Shown: positions 8,306 to 16,845 of the stretch, one piece after another
How positions within the stretch are numbered: the stretch's first letter is position 1
Layout of the letters: the number at the start of each line of letters is the position of its first letter
From: CBDCVA01 sp965222935 [NCBI: Candidatus Latescibacterota bacterium]
GTDB taxonomy: Bacteria > Latescibacterota > CBDCVA01
NCBI GenBank assembly: GCA_965222935.1
Contig: CBDCVA010000001.1
Span: 310,001-374,000 of the forward strand
Direction of reading: 5' to 3'
Length of the DNA: 64,000 nucleotides
Notes under the pieces: model-generated
Database searches by the model: none
Told to the model about the DNA's origin: nothing
The model's input: the letters and a program-made list of their open reading frames with translations, nothing else
Program-made: the position numbers and the translations under genes

Positions 8306-11300
8306 ATGACCGAACTCCCGTCCGATCGAGCCGAGCGTCAACGCGCCTCACCGGCGGCCTTCGCGACGCTTGAGACGATGCTGGGAGCCGTACGTCGGCG
8401 TCTTTTTCGTCATCGGGCGACGACGAATCTTTTCTGGCTTGTGGCGTCGGTGCTCCTGGGCGGCTGGGTTGCGGCGAGCGTCGAGGCGGTAGGCTACCTT
8501 CCGAGCGGCGGCCGTTGGGCGTTCTTGGCGGGCCTTGTGTGTCTCGGAGTGGTTGCCCTGTGGCGTGGCCTCATCCGCGCCCTGCGGCGTGTCCCGTCGC
8601 TCGTTGAGATCGCGCTACGTGCCCAAGCGCGTGATCCCTCTCTGCGGGAGCGCATCTCGACCGCCCTCACTCTCTGGCCGCGGCGAGAGGAACCGAACCT
8701 CGGTTGCTCGCCTCAACTCGTCGAGGTCGTGGTGGAGCAGGCGGCGGAGCAGGTGGGTCGTGTGGACTTCGCGCCTGAGTTTCCACGGCATCAACTCGTT
8801 CGCGCTGGGCGTGCGCTCGCAGTAGCGGTGGGCCTGTGGCTCCTGTCGGTCGCCGCCGCGCCCGAGGCGTTTCGCGGGGCGCTGGTACGTCTGGCCGCGC
8901 CCTCCGGGAATTTCGCCCCGACGCGGGTTGTCGTCTCCCCGGGCAACGCCACCGTCATCGAAGGGTCCGAACTGCGCGTCATGATCGGCTACGAGGGACG
9001 CAAGCCCGGTCGCGTCCTGCTCGGCTGGAAGGACCAGAGCGCCGCCGAATGGACCGTACGCCGCTTTCAGGCTCGTGAGACCCAGCGGTGGGCGCACGTC
9101 TTCGGCGGGATACGGAGGCGCATCGACTACTGGGCGCAGACCGACCGTGCCCGTTCGCCTGTCTACCGCATCACGGTGGAAAACCGTCCCAGGGTCGCGG
9201 GGATCGAGATCCGTTACGACTACCCGACCTACACCGGCATGCCGCCGCGAATCGTGGGCGAAGGCGACATCTCCGCGCCTGTGGGCACGCGCGTGACGGT
9301 CACCGCGACGGCGACAAAGCCGCTTTCCCGCGCGGTCCTGGTGGTCTCGGACTCCCTCGAAATTGCCTCCGGTGTCCGCGCCAAGACCGCCGTCGCCGCC
9401 TTTGATGTCGATCGATCCGGGACGTACTTCGTGCGACTCACCGACGTTTCGGGTTATGACAACCCCGAGCCGATTCGCTACCGCATCTCCGCGACCGACG
9501 ATGCACCTCCACGTGTGCGCTTGACCGAGCCCGGTGTGGACATCGAGCTAGGCGAGCGGGTGGCGGTCGACCTTCGTGCCGAGGGCGTGGACGACTTCGG
9601 CTTTTCGCGGCTGGCGTTGCGGCACAGACTCGGCGATGCGGAGCAAGAGACCGAGATTCCCATCCCGCTCGCCCAGGAGCCCGGTCGGCTGCTCGACCAG
9701 CGCTACCCGTGGGATCTGAGCGAGCTCGATCTTTTGCCCGACGACGTGGTCCACTACCGCATCCTCGCCTGGGACAACGACGCCATCAACGGACCGAAGA
9801 TGGCCTCGACGGGCACCTACGCTATTCGGCTGCCCTCCATCTACCAGATTTTCGACGAGGTGATGGCGGAGCAGGAGGCGCAGGTCGAGGCGATGGAAGA
9901 GATGTCGCGCGCGGCGGAGCGGCTCGAAGAACAGCTCGATACCGTCTCCCGCGAGTTGCTTAAGACGGAACGTCTGGAGTGGGAGGAGCGCCGGGAGCTC
10001 GAGGACGCTTTGGACCACCTCGACGCGATGACCGGCGAGTTGGAGCGCATGGCGGAGCGTTTCACCGAGAACGTGGACAGGCTCGCCGAAGAGGGCGCCC
10101 TCAGTCTCGAGACGCTCGACAAATTGCTTCAGGTGCGCCAGCTTCTCAGCGACGTGGAGAGCCCCCAGATGCGCGAGGCGCGCGAGCGATTGCGCGAGGC
10201 CCTCGAAGCTCTCGACCCGCAAGATATCGAAAGAGCGCTGAAGGACCTGACGTTGTCCGATGAGGAGTTCGCCGAACGGCTGGACCGGGTTATCTCGCTC
10301 TTGGAGTTTCTCAAACTCGAACAAATGCTGGACGCCCTGGCCGACCAGGCTCGCGATCTCCTTGAGCGCCAGGAAGCATTGCGCTCCCGGGTCGCCCGAG
10401 GCGAGGCCCCGCCGGGAGCAACGGAGCGGCAGGAGCGGATGGCCCGCGAGGTGGAGCAACTCAAAGGGGCGCTAAAGGAGGCCGCCGATCTTGCACAGGA
10501 GCACGAGTTCTCGCCAAGCGAGGCTCTCGCAGCGCTGGTCAATTCACTCTCGGGAGGCGAGCTTGAGAGCGCCATGATGGAAGCGGCCGGGGCGCTCAGA
10601 TCGGGGGACGTGCGCCTGGCTGGAGAGGCGCAAGGCACGGCTGTCGGGGAGCTTTCGCAACTGGCGGCGGATCTGGACGCGGCGCTGGAGGCGATGCGCC
10701 AGAACCTTGCCGCAGAGATCGCCCGATCCCTCAGGCGGGGCCAGAAGGACCTTCTGCGTCTGAGCCACCTCCAGGAGGCGTTAGCCGAACGGGCGGAAGA
10801 GGAGGGCCGTCGGCTCAATGCGATCCCTGCGTTGTCGGTCGAGCAATCGGACCTCCTGGAAGCGCTCGGGGGTGTCGAAGCCCGTCTGGACGAGGCGGCC
10901 CGGGAAAGCATGGTGGCGAGCCCGGCGGCCTTCCTGGCGCTGGCGAAGGCGCGGGAGAAGATGTTCGACGCGCTCTCTGTCCTCTCGGCAGGGAGCGGTC
11001 TTGGCGCTGGGCGGGAGCAGCGGAGTGCCATGGGTGCCATCAATGAGTCGGTTCAGGCTTTGCGCGAGTCGCTGAGTGCGCTCGAGGCGGCTAGTGCCCA
11101 AGGTATGAGCACGATGGAGATGCTAGGACAGATCGCGCAGCGCCAGCGCGAGCTCAACCAGGCAACCCTGGGTCTCTTCGGTATGAACCAGGGCGAGATC
11201 ACGCCCGAGCTCGCGGCGCAGCTATCGCGCCTTGCGGCGGAGCAGGAATCGTTGCGGAGGCAGTTGGAGGCGCTCGAACGAGCGCAGGAGCGAGGTGGAG

Positions 11301-11659
11301 AAGGGGCGCTGGGGCGACTAGAACGGATCATGAGCGACATGGATGAGATCGTCAGGGAGTTCCAGGGCCAGCGGTTGACGCCCGAACTCCTTGGGCGCCA
11401 GGACCGTATCCTCTCGCGCCTGCTGGACGCCCAGCGTTCGATTCGCCAGCGCGAGTACAGTCGCCAACGCGAGAGCCAGACCGCCCGGTTCCAGCTGCCC
11501 AAGCGAGTCGGCCCGCTCCGCATCGACACGGTCGGGGCAGATGCTGAGCTCAGACGGCTGCTCCAGGAGGCTCTCGACGAAGGTTATGCCCCCGAGTATC
11601 GCGATCTTATCGCCCGTTACTTCGATGCCATCGCGCATGACCTTGCCCGAACGCGTTAG
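8306..11659 (+). CDS. DUF4175 membrane protein with long coiled coil
   Basis: Large inner-membrane protein (1117 residues from the ATG chosen, which has GTGAGG about 10 bases upstream; a GTG at 8294 is possible). Hydrophobic segments occur near residues 40-65, 72-95 and 160-180. Ig-like extracytoplasmic stretches follow, including VVVSPGNATVIEGSELRV and a segment around DYPTYTGMPP. From about residue 510 to 1000 the sequence is almost entirely Glu/Arg/Leu/Ala-rich heptads, strongly suggesting long coiled coils. This architecture fits DUF4175. Function is unknown; by context it may be a scaffold or partner of the downstream MoxR/vWA proteins. It overlaps the TPR gene by 23 bases. Confidence 0.85.
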   Translation: MTELPSDRAERQRASPAAFATLETMLGAVRRRLFRHRATTNLFWLVASVLLGGWVAASVEAVGYLPSGGRWAFLAGLVCLGVVALWRGLIRALRRVPSLVEIALRAQARDPSLRERISTALTLWPRREEPNLGCSPQLVEVVVEQAAEQVGRVDFAPEFPRHQLVRAGRALAVAVGLWLLSVAAAPEAFRGALVRLAAPSGNFAPTRVVVSPGNATVIEGSELRVMIGYEGRKPGRVLLGWKDQSAAEWTVRRFQARETQRWAHVFGGIRRRIDYWAQTDRARSPVYRITVENRPRVAGIEIRYDYPTYTGMPPRIVGEGDISAPVGTRVTVTATATKPLSRAVLVVSDSLEIASGVRAKTAVAAFDVDRSGTYFVRLTDVSGYDNPEPIRYRISATDDAPPRVRLTEPGVDIELGERVAVDLRAEGVDDFGFSRLALRHRLGDAEQETEIPIPLAQEPGRLLDQRYPWDLSELDLLPDDVVHYRILAWDNDAINGPKMASTGTYAIRLPSIYQIFDEVMAEQEAQVEAMEEMSRAAERLEEQLDTVSRELLKTERLEWEERRELEDALDHLDAMTGELERMAERFTENVDRLAEEGALSLETLDKLLQVRQLLSDVESPQMREARERLREALEALDPQDIERALKDLTLSDEEFAERLDRVISLLEFLKLEQMLDALADQARDLLERQEALRSRVARGEAPPGATERQERMAREVEQLKGALKEAADLAQEHEFSPSEALAALVNSLSGGELESAMMEAAGALRSGDVRLAGEAQGTAVGELSQLAADLDAALEAMRQNLAAEIARSLRRGQKDLLRLSHLQEALAERAEEEGRRLNAIPALSVEQSDLLEALGGVEARLDEAARESMVASPAAFLALAKAREKMFDALSVLSAGSGLGAGREQRSAMGAINESVQALRESLSALEAASAQGMSTMEMLGQIAQRQRELNQATLGLFGMNQGEITPELAAQLSRLAAEQESLRRQLEALERAQERGGEGALGRLERIMSDMDEIVREFQGQRLTPELLGRQDRILSRLLDAQRSIRQREYSRQRESQTARFQLPKRVGPLRIDTVGADAELRRLLQEALDEGYAPEYRDLIARYFDAIAHDLARTR

Positions 11660-13478
11660 CGCGGGCCAGCTCGTCGCACTCGTCGCTTTTGCGCTCGTGG
11701 CGGCGGGTGCAGAGCGGGCCTGCGCGCAGATCGCCGGCGGTGAGGCTCTGACCGAGGGTCAGGTACGCGAAGCGCGCGGCGACCCCGAGGGCGCCTTCGA
11801 GGCTTACGTTCGAGCTTTAGAAGCTGATCCGCCGGTGGCCGCGGCTGCGAAAGGCATCGCGCGCACCGCTCGAACGCTTGGCCGGACCGTCGAGGCAAGC
11901 CAGTTCCTGCGCCGTGCGGCGGAGCGAGCCTCGAAGGATGTGGCGCTGCGGCTCGGCGTGGGCACGGCTCTGCTCCAATTGGGCGATGAGGCCGGCGCCC
12001 GTGACGAGTTCTCCGCCGCAATTCACCTCTTAGGCGGGACGCCGCCCGCTTACATGCAGGTGGCGGCGCGCTACCTCAGCGCTGGGGACTTTCAGGGGGC
12101 GCTGAACACCTACGCCGCCGGAAGGCGGACGAGCGGAAAGCCAGCACTTTTCGCACGCGAGATGGCCCGGATTTACGAGACGATGGGCGAGTCCCTCAAG
12201 TCGCTCGACGAGTCTCTGCGGCTGGCGACTTCCGATCCCGAACAACTCGCTCGTCTGCGGCCGCACCTCCTGGCCTTCTTCCACGCCGCTGATGACCCCG
12301 GACCGCTGCTTGACCGTCTAAAGCGCGCCTACGAAACGGATCCTGCCGCCACGGGCCTTGGCCGCTTGCTCGCCGATGCCCTAGCGACGACCGGGCGCGC
12401 TGAGGAGGCCGTGGAGCTATACGCGGAGATTGCACAGGCGGATGGGTCGGGGGGCGCGACGCTTTTCAACTTCGCCCGGCGGATGGAGCGTCAGGGACAC
12501 CCGGTGGCGGCGCGCCGGGCGTTTGCGGCTTTCGTCGAGCGCTTCCCGACCTCGCCGGCGCTGCCGGTGGCGCTCTTAGCAATGGCGCGGGACGAACGAC
12601 GCGCAGGGCGGACCGAAGCTGCGCTCTCGCTGTTCCTGGATATCGTGATGCGCTACCCCAAGCGGCTGGAGGCGGCTCAGGCGCTCTTGGCGGCGGGTGA
12701 GGTCGAGCTAGGCGCGAAGGAGAACCCCACACGAGCACTGGAGCATTTCGGGGCAGTCACTGCCAGGCGGGATTGGGCGTTGGTGTGGCCCAAGGCGTAT
12801 CGCAGGACGGCCGAGGCGCACGTGCGCCTCGGGCAGCTTGGCGAGGCTGCGAAGGCGTACCGCAAGTATGCCACCGTAGCGACGGGACCGGATGTCACCC
12901 GCGACGCGCTCTTGGCCATCGCGCGGCTCCACTTCTGGGGAGGCGATGTCGAGGCCGTCAAGGAGGCCGTCGACGCCGCGGTGGACTGGCCCTCTGACGA
13001 TCACAGGCTCAACGATCTTCTGACCCTGGTCAGCTTCGTCGAGGAGCACGCGGATGCCCCCGGGGCGTTGGCGGCCTACGCGCATGCGGATCTTGTGCGT
13101 GCCCAGGGGGAGCCGGAGCAGGCGCTAGCGGAGTTGGCCAGTGCCTGGGAGAGCCTCGCCGGTTCGTCCCTTGCGGACGACGCGCTGTTTCTGGCGGCCG
13201 AGTGCCGCATCGATGCGGGGCATTACGAAAGCGCTTGCGAGCGATGGGAGGCCCTCATCGCTGAACATCCCTCGAGCACGCTGGCACCCAGGGCGCGCAT
13301 CGCCCTCGCGGAGACTTATGAGGTCCACCTCGGCGACATGGCGCGGGCGATCGAGATCTACGAGGCTTTCCTGGAAGGGCATCCCGAGGATGTGGAGGTT
13401 CAACGCGTTCGCAGGCACTTACGGGCGCTCCTGAAGGAGGGTTCTGCGTTGCCGACGCGGGGCAAGAAGCTGGGATGA
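11637..13478 (+). CDS. Exported TPR-repeat protein
   Basis: Periplasmic tetratricopeptide-repeat protein of 613 residues. The ATG lies inside the end of the DUF4175 gene and gives a clean signal peptide ending ERACAQ near residue 31. A long array of helical TPR-like units follows, for example GDPEGAFEAYVRALEADP at the N-terminal end. YESACERWEALIAEHPSSTL and MARAIEIYEAFLEGHP occur near the C-terminus. Such proteins usually serve as protein-binding scaffolds; BatE-type TPR proteins occur in Bacteroidetes aerotolerance operons, and this gene holds a comparable place. No catalytic motif is seen. The stop overlaps the next start as ATGA. Confidence 0.85.
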   Translation: MTLPERVSAGQLVALVAFALVAAGAERACAQIAGGEALTEGQVREARGDPEGAFEAYVRALEADPPVAAAAKGIARTARTLGRTVEASQFLRRAAERASKDVALRLGVGTALLQLGDEAGARDEFSAAIHLLGGTPPAYMQVAARYLSAGDFQGALNTYAAGRRTSGKPALFAREMARIYETMGESLKSLDESLRLATSDPEQLARLRPHLLAFFHAADDPGPLLDRLKRAYETDPAATGLGRLLADALATTGRAEEAVELYAEIAQADGSGGATLFNFARRMERQGHPVAARRAFAAFVERFPTSPALPVALLAMARDERRAGRTEAALSLFLDIVMRYPKRLEAAQALLAAGEVELGAKENPTRALEHFGAVTARRDWALVWPKAYRRTAEAHVRLGQLGEAAKAYRKYATVATGPDVTRDALLAIARLHFWGGDVEAVKEAVDAAVDWPSDDHRLNDLLTLVSFVEEHADAPGALAAYAHADLVRAQGEPEQALAELASAWESLAGSSLADDALFLAAECRIDAGHYESACERWEALIAEHPSSTLAPRARIALAETYEVHLGDMARAIEIYEAFLEGHPEDVEVQRVRRHLRALLKEGSALPTRGKKLG

Positions 13479-14788
13479 TGAGGCTCGGACGGCATAGATG
13501 GCGCCGTGCAGGGAAGGGGCGTGCGCTGCTGATGGCGGTTACGCTCGCCGCCCTGGCGCTGACTGGCGGCACGAACGCCCTGGCCGATCGGCTGCTTATC
13601 CCGATGGACTTCTCGCAGACCGACCACCTCAAGGCATACGGCCTGACCTACTGGGTGCTGGAGCGCGGCGTCTCCGTCCACTGGCTCTTGAATTACCGGG
13701 CGGGCTCGTTTCTGACCGTCGCTTCGGAGGCCATCGCTCGCGAGGCGCGGCTTCGCGGCGTGATGTACGAACGGATCGGCGAGGCGGAATGGGGGGGCAT
13801 TCTCGACGAGATTGAGCGCTCGAACATGGAGACCGTCTTGCTCGAAAAGGCGCCCAGGATAGCCATCTACACCCCGCTAAATGCGCAGCCATGGGATGAT
13901 GCTGTTACGCTAGCGCTGGACTATGCCGAGGTTCGCCACGAGAAGCTATGGGACGAGGAGGTGCTCGCGGGTGAGCTCGGGCGCATAGACTGGTTGCATC
14001 TGCACCACGAGGACTTCACGGGTCAGCACGGCAAGTTCTACGGCACCTATCGGAATGCGCGCTGGTACCAAGAGCAGCAAACCCTTTACGGATCCGTGGC
14101 ACAAGGGTTGGGCTTCGCCGACGTCTCAACCGAGAAGAAGGCAGTCGCCGCCCGCATCCGAGAATACGTCCTCTCCGGTGGCTTTCTGTTCGCCATGTGC
14201 TCGGCCACCGATACTTTCGACATCGCCATGGCCAGTCAGGGCGTCGACATCGTGGAGACCCCCTTCGACGGCGACCCCGTTGACCCCGCCTGGCCCGCCA
14301 AGCTGACATACGGCGCCTGTTTCGCTTTCACGGGTTTTGCCCTTTATACCGATCCCACCGTCTACGAGTTCAGTGACATCGACACTACGCCGCTGGCGGG
14401 CGCGCGGCTGCGCGGACCTGAAGCGGATTACTTCACCCTGTTCGACTTCTCCGCCAAGTACGACCCCGTGCCCGCGATGCTTACTCAGTGTCACGTGCCC
14501 GTCATAGGCGGCTTCATGGGCCAGACCACGGCCTTCCGGAAGGCATTGATCAAAAAGGCGGTGACGATTCTCGGGGAGTCGGAGGCCACGGCGGAGGTGA
14601 AATACTTGCACGGCAACGCAGGAAAGGGGACCTTTACTTTCTTAGGTGGGCACGATCCCGAGGACTACACGCATCGCGTGGGAGACCCACCGACCCACCT
14701 AGCCTTGCACAAAAGCTCCCCGGGTTATCGTCTGATCCTCAACAATATCTTGTTTCCCGCGGCGCAGAAGAAGAACCGCAAGACCTGA
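13475..14788 (+). CDS. Exported protein of the family mislabelled 'asparagine synthetase B'
   Basis: 437-residue exported protein with a signal peptide ending TNALA near residue 37. The mature part opens with LLIPMDFSQTDHLKAYGLTYW, followed by WLLNYRAGSFL, LHLHHEDFTGQHGKFYG, GGFLFAMCSATDTFDIA and FLGGHDPEDYTHRVGDPP. I recognise these from a Bacteroidetes family carried in databases as asparagine synthetase B. No AsnB features are visible: no N-terminal Cys2 glutaminase and no SGGxDS ATP-pyrophosphatase loop. GGFLFAMC resembles a nucleophile elbow of a GATase1-like fold, so a hydrolase or binding role is possible. Function is unknown. It lies between the TPR gene and moxR, apparently in the same operon. 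Confidence 0.82.
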   Translation: MMRLGRHRWRRAGKGRALLMAVTLAALALTGGTNALADRLLIPMDFSQTDHLKAYGLTYWVLERGVSVHWLLNYRAGSFLTVASEAIAREARLRGVMYERIGEAEWGGILDEIERSNMETVLLEKAPRIAIYTPLNAQPWDDAVTLALDYAEVRHEKLWDEEVLAGELGRIDWLHLHHEDFTGQHGKFYGTYRNARWYQEQQTLYGSVAQGLGFADVSTEKKAVAARIREYVLSGGFLFAMCSATDTFDIAMASQGVDIVETPFDGDPVDPAWPAKLTYGACFAFTGFALYTDPTVYEFSDIDTTPLAGARLRGPEADYFTLFDFSAKYDPVPAMLTQCHVPVIGGFMGQTTAFRKALIKKAVTILGESEATAEVKYLHGNAGKGTFTFLGGHDPEDYTHRVGDPPTHLALHKSSPGYRLILNNILFPAAQKKNRKT

Positions 14789-14810
14789 GGACCCAAGGGA
14801 GGAGCATGCA

Positions 14811-15857
14811 TTGAGCCAGGAGCGTGCGATGGACGTGAGTATGGACGACCGCACAATGTTGGAGGAGCTGAAGGCGGCCCGGGAGCGCATTGAAGGGGAG
14901 ATTGCCAAGATCGTCGTCGGCCAGCGGGCCATCATCGAGAACCTGCTCATTGCGCTCATCGCGCGCGGCCATGGCCTTTTGATCGGCGTCCCCGGTCTGG
15001 CGAAGACGCTTCTGATCAGCACCCTTGCGCGCGTGCTTGATCTGAGCTTCGGCCGCATCCAGTTCACGCCCGATCTCATGCCTTCGGATATCACGGGCAC
15101 CGAGGTGCTCGAAGAGGACCAAGCCACCGGTCGCAAGGGGTTCCGCTTCGTCAAAGGCCCCGTATTTAACCATATTGTTCTCGCCGACGAGATTAACCGC
15201 ACGCCACCCAAGACGCAGGCTGCGCTCCTTCAGGCTATGCAGGAGCGCGAGGTCACCGTTGCGGGCCAGACCAACCCTCTCTCGGAGCCCTTCTTCGTCC
15301 TGGCCACGCAGAACCCCATCGAGCAAGAGGGCACTTACCCTTTGCCTGAGGCGCAGCTCGACCGGTTCATGCTCAACCTGTGGATCGATTACCCGAGCGA
15401 GGCCGAGGAGGTCCGGATCGCCGAGCTGACGGCACAGGAGGAGCGCATCGACCTCAAGCGGGTGCTCGACGCCGAGCGGCTCATCGCCTTTCAGCATTTC
15501 GTCCGCACGCGCATCGTCATCGAACGGTCGGTCGTCGAGTACGCCGTGGCCCTGGCGCGCGACACTCGGCCTTCGCGCGATGGGGACGAAGGGTACATCA
15601 ACGAGCTCGTCCACTGGGGCGCCGGACCGCGCGCTTCGCAGTACCTGGTCCTGGCGGCCAAGGCCCGGGCCGCTCTCCACGGTCACCCTAACGTCGCGAT
15701 CGAAGATGTGCATGCGATGGCGCGCGCCGTTCTGCGCCACCGCATCGTGCTGAGCTTCCACGCCGAGGCCGAGGGGGTCGATGCCGTGGACGTCGTGGAC
15801 CGCGTCTTGGCCGAGCGACCGGCGCCGGGCCCGCGTTCCAATGTAGTGGCATCCTGA
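14811..15857 (+). CDS. MoxR-family AAA+ ATPase
   Basis: Cytoplasmic AAA+ ATPase of the MoxR group, thought to act as a chaperone for vWA-domain partners. Walker A is the family-specific GVPGLAKT near 61-68, Walker B is IVLADEINRTPPKTQAALLQAMQE, and sensor 1 is FVLATQNPIEQEGTYPLPEAQLDRF. The chosen TTG start has GGGAGGAG 6 bases upstream; the ATG at 14806 is followed by an immediate stop, and an in-frame ATG at 14829 is the alternative. The next genes encode DUF58 and a BatA/vWA protein, the standard partners. The family assignment is firm; the client is unknown. Confidence 0.93.
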   Translation: MSQERAMDVSMDDRTMLEELKAARERIEGEIAKIVVGQRAIIENLLIALIARGHGLLIGVPGLAKTLLISTLARVLDLSFGRIQFTPDLMPSDITGTEVLEEDQATGRKGFRFVKGPVFNHIVLADEINRTPPKTQAALLQAMQEREVTVAGQTNPLSEPFFVLATQNPIEQEGTYPLPEAQLDRFMLNLWIDYPSEAEEVRIAELTAQEERIDLKRVLDAERLIAFQHFVRTRIVIERSVVEYAVALARDTRPSRDGDEGYINELVHWGAGPRASQYLVLAAKARAALHGHPNVAIEDVHAMARAVLRHRIVLSFHAEAEGVDAVDVVDRVLAERPAPGPRSNVVAS

Positions 15858-15927
15858 ATTCGCCGAAGGGGATCCTCTCCCTGCTTGCGACGGGCAGCAG
15901 GAACTGGGGTGAGATCACCCAAGCACC

Positions 15928-16818
15928 ATGAACCCACGCGATTGCCTTCGCCCCGAAGTCCTAGCCAAGCTCGCCCGGCTCGACCTCGTCGCTCGCCTGG
16001 CCGTCGAGGGCTTCATCACCGGCTTGCACCGCAGCCCATATCATGGCTTCAGCGTAGAATTCAGCGAGCACCGGCCCTATCTCTTCGGCGATTCGACCAA
16101 GGACATCGACTGGAAGGTCTTCGCCAAGACGGACCGCCTCTACGTCAAGCGCTATGAGGAGGAGACCAACCTCAAAACGACGCTCGTCGTGGATGCCAGT
16201 GGCTCGATGGGCTTCACCTCGGGCGGAGTGGCCAAGCTGGACTACGCACGCTATCTGGCTGCTGCCCTTGCCTATCTGATGCTCCGCCAGCGTGACGGTG
16301 TCGGGTTGATTCTCTTCGGCGGTGGCGTCCGGACCGTCGTGCCTCCGCGAGCCAAACCGGGTCACCTTGGGGCGATCCTCGGCGAGCTTGCCCGCATGAC
16401 GCCCACCGAGGGCACGGCTCTCGAACCGACCCTGCACTACGCCGTCGAGATCTCCCGCCGGCGCGGCCTGGCCATCCTCATCTCCGACCTCTTCGACGAC
16501 CCTCAGCGCGTGCTGCGCGGACTCCGACACTGGCGCTGTGCGGGGCACGAGGTCATTGTTTTCCACGTCCTCGACCCTAGAGAGCTGGACCTGGGCTTCG
16601 AGCGCAGCGCGCGATTCGTGGATCTCGAGGGCGCTAGCACCGTGCGGGCCGACCCCTGGCACCTGCGGACGGCCTACATCGCGGCGATGGACGAAATGAT
16701 CGCGACCTACCGCACTGGCTGCGCCGAGGCGCGCATCGACTACGTCGGCCTGCGCACCACCGATCCCTTGGATCATGCCCTGTTCGAGTACCTCTCTAAG
16801 CGCAAGCGGCTCGGTTGA
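15928..16818 (+). CDS. DUF58 (vWA-like) protein
   Basis: Cytoplasmic 296-residue DUF58 protein, the usual partner of MoxR. The conserved N-terminal half contains GLHRSPYHGFSVEFSEHRPY and GDSTKDIDWKVFAKTDRLYVKRYEEE. A vWA-type metal site (MIDAS) DASGSM lies near 89-94 and ILISDLFDD near 188. A conserved Arg/Asp-rich stretch between them is typical. No membrane segment is apparent. The 70-base gap after moxR contains no obvious gene, and the BatA-like gene follows 27 bases later. Its role as adaptor in a MoxR chaperone complex is inferred from the family. Confidence 0.91.
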   Translation: MNPRDCLRPEVLAKLARLDLVARLAVEGFITGLHRSPYHGFSVEFSEHRPYLFGDSTKDIDWKVFAKTDRLYVKRYEEETNLKTTLVVDASGSMGFTSGGVAKLDYARYLAAALAYLMLRQRDGVGLILFGGGVRTVVPPRAKPGHLGAILGELARMTPTEGTALEPTLHYAVEISRRRGLAILISDLFDDPQRVLRGLRHWRCAGHEVIVFHVLDPRELDLGFERSARFVDLEGASTVRADPWHLRTAYIAAMDEMIATYRTGCAEARIDYVGLRTTDPLDHALFEYLSKRKRLG

Positions 16819-16845
16819 TGTGCCATGGGAGCTTCTTCTTAGGTC

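Noticed and set aside
9548-10459. 303-codon open frame antisense to the DUF4175 coiled coil
   Set aside because: Leu/Glu-rich mirror of the heptad region; not an independent gene.
14739-15761. 340-codon open frame antisense to the MoxR gene
   Set aside because: Same GC-skew shadow effect; MoxR on the other strand has complete AAA+ motifs.
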